Assembly: GCA_965658435.1 (NCBI GenBank)
Contig: CBFHSE010000007.1
Coordinates: 1-47,070, forward strand
DNA from: JADHLN01 sp965658435
GTDB lineage: Bacteria > Pseudomonadota > Alphaproteobacteria > Rickettsiales > JABIRX01
Direction: 5' to 3'
DNA: 47,070 nucleotides
The notes beneath the pieces are model-generated. The model saw only the letters and a program-made list of their open reading frames with translations, was not told where the DNA came from and ran no database searches. The first letter of the stretch is position 1. Each line of letters starts with the position of its first letter. The translations under genes and the position numbers were made by a program. Of this stretch, positions 45,540 to 47,070 are shown one piece after another.

Positions 45540-47062
45540 TTATTTTCTATCATCTGCCAGGAAAGAATAGGTTTTCTTGCAGCATTTGTTTCATCTAAAC
45601 GTTTCTTAGGAGTATTTAATGGAAATTCCTTAAATTTATCTCCTCTTCCCTCTGAGATTTCTGTAGCAATATGTTTCATTGTAGAGATAAATTTATCCAA
45701 TGTATTTTTATTCTCCGTTTCAGTTGGCTCAATAAGCATAGCGCCAGGAACAGTTAAAGGAAAATACATTGTCATGGGATGAAAGCCAAATTCAACAAGA
45801 GCCTTAGCTATATCAAGAGTAGAAATATCATATTTAGATTGAATCTTATCAGTAAAAAGACATTCATGCATGCAATTACCTGAATATGCTAAATTATAAT
45901 AATCCTTTAACTTAACCATAACATAATTTGCGCTTAAAACAGCATCTCTACTAACCATTCTCAAACCATTAATACCATTACTAAGCATATATGATAAAGC
46001 TCTAACCATAAGAGTAAATTGACCATAAAAACCTTTAATCTGACCAATTGAATTTTTGGAATCTCTAACAAATATAAATTTATCATTAGATTTTCTTACA
46101 TAAGGAATTGGAAGATATTCTGATAATTCTGAAGAAACTGCAATTGGACCACATCCAGGCCCACCACCACCATGAGGTGTTGAAAAAGTTTTATGAAGGT
46201 TAAAATGCATAACATCAATACCAAGCTCTCCAGGTTTAATATAACCAACTATAGCATTAAAATTAGCTCCATCACAATAGAAATATGCCCCAACTGAGTG
46301 AATAAGATCTGCTATTTTTACTATATCCTTTTCAAACTTACCGCATGTATTTGGATTTGTAAGCATTATAGCTGCAATCTCTTCACCATATTGAGATATT
46401 AACTCTTCTATTTCTCCTAAATCACAAAATCCATCTATAGTAGTTTTTACAGTAAGAATTTTATAACCACATGATGCTGCTGTAGCAGGATTTGTTCCAT
46501 GCGCTGAATCAGGAATAATAACATATTTTCTAACATTACCTCTTATCTCATGAGCCTTTCTAATAACGCTCATACCAGCATATTCACCATGTGCACCAGC
46601 AGCAGGGTTTAATGATACAGCATCAAGGCCACTTAATTCACATAACCATTTTTGTAGCTCATACATTACTTCTAAACAGCCTTGAATAGTAGATTCATTT
46701 TGCAATGGATGAACATCTCTAAAACCATTAAATCTAGCTACAAGCTCATTTATTCTAGGATTATGCTTCATCGTACATGAACCCAATGGATAAAATCCAG
46801 TATCAATAGAATAATTTTTTTGCGATAACCTTGTAAAGTGACGAATAATATCAGGCTCGCTATGTGAAGGAATATTTAAATTATCCCTTTCATCTACACC
46901 TATATATAAATTAAAATCCTCAACAGAGAAATCCTCAATATCAACACCTGAAATCTCATCATCTCTGCCGGTAGAAATTAATAAAGGAACATCATAGTCA
47001 AGACCCTTGCCTTCAAAAACAGGTTCTATATTTATAGAATGTATTTCAGCTTCATTTTTCAT
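45536..47062 (-). CDS. gcvPB: Glycine dehydrogenase (decarboxylating) subunit 2
   Basis: PLP-binding half of the two-subunit P-protein in the glycine cleavage system. The 508-residue product has YPLGSCTMKHNPRIN, SLNPAAGAHGEYAG, PDSAHGTNPATAASCG and the PLP-lysine segment LHKTFSTPHGGGGPG (Lys at about 291). The length matches the separate subunit rather than the fused 950-residue form. The ATG at 47062 is eight bases from the window edge; gcvPA, gcvH and gcvT would be expected upstream, outside the window. Confidence 0.95.
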   Translation of the reverse strand: MKNEAEIHSINIEPVFEGKGLDYDVPLLISTGRDDEISGVDIEDFSVEDFNLYIGVDERDNLNIPSHSEPDIIRHFTRLSQKNYSIDTGFYPLGSCTMKHNPRINELVARFNGFRDVHPLQNESTIQGCLEVMYELQKWLCELSGLDAVSLNPAAGAHGEYAGMSVIRKAHEIRGNVRKYVIIPDSAHGTNPATAASCGYKILTVKTTIDGFCDLGEIEELISQYGEEIAAIMLTNPNTCGKFEKDIVKIADLIHSVGAYFYCDGANFNAIVGYIKPGELGIDVMHFNLHKTFSTPHGGGGPGCGPIAVSSELSEYLPIPYVRKSNDKFIFVRDSKNSIGQIKGFYGQFTLMVRALSYMLSNGINGLRMVSRDAVLSANYVMVKLKDYYNLAYSGNCMHECLFTDKIQSKYDISTLDIAKALVEFGFHPMTMYFPLTVPGAMLIEPTETENKNTLDKFISTMKHIATEISEGRGDKFKEFPLNTPKKRLDETNAARKPILSWQMIENN

Positions 47063-47070
47063 AATATACC

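Overview
The window is a gene-dense, very AT-rich (roughly 70% or more A+T by eye) piece of a bacterial chromosome. Several gene types point to an alphaproteobacterium: LpxI instead of LpxH in lipid A synthesis, a fused IspDF, a DUF1467 protein beside dut, a membrane-anchored CycM-type cytochrome c, a fur-miaB-ybeY-corC-lnt cluster, a COQ10/RatA START-domain protein and a split glycine decarboxylase (GcvPB). De novo pyrimidine (pyrC) and NAD (nadA) genes, acetyl-CoA synthetase and a cytochrome oxidase copper chaperone suggest a respiring cell with fair biosynthetic ability. The low GC, frequent gene overlaps and short spacers recall streamlined lineages (SAR11/HIMB59-like or Rickettsiales-related), but the sequence alone does not settle which. 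The ordinary genetic code applies: TAA, TAG and TGA all end intact genes here.

Layout. 1-7966 (+): an envelope operon, rseP (5' end off window)-bamA-skp-lpxD-fabZ-lpxA-lpxI-rodA, with most genes overlapping by a few bases. 7971-19861 (-): an accessory type I secretion island, read as giant RTX protein -> HlyC-type lysine acyltransferase -> TolC-like outer membrane protein -> PrtD-type ABC transporter -> HlyD-type membrane fusion protein. 19997-22265 (-): a YejA-like peptide-binding protein and a CycM-like cytochrome c. 22335-27541 (+): SCO1 chaperone, Fur-family regulator, miaB, ybeY, corC, lnt. 27658-29796 (-): a nitronate-monooxygenase-like flavoprotein and rlmE. 29851-32189 (+): trmL-dxs. 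32184-36071 (-): EamA permease, polyprenyl diphosphate synthase, tRNA-Leu(UAA), acs. 36128-36571 (+): ratA/coq10. 36559-38696 (-): pncC, pgpA, ispDF. 38765-42461 (+): rpsT, recG, pyrC. 42463-43128 (-): DUF1467 gene and dut. 43199-45539 (+): trpS, nadA and a small HTH-membrane protein. 45536-47062 (-): gcvPB.

The most interesting region is the secretion island. The acyltransferase keeps the catalytic His and Asp of the haemolysin activator HlyC at exactly the HlyC spacing. The ABC transporter, however, is of the protease-exporter (PrtD) type without the N-terminal C39-like domain of HlyB, and the RTX protein ends in DDFI, resembling serralysin-type secretion signals. The RTX gene itself is interrupted twice: a single-base frameshift near 16724-16737 and an in-frame TAA at 15207-15209. 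Restoring both gives one protein of about 2,225 residues. As written, the N-terminal putative toxin part is cut off from the C-terminal secretion signal, while the whole export and activation machinery is intact.

No intergenic gap exceeds 300 bases; the longest are 19862-19996 and 27542-27657.
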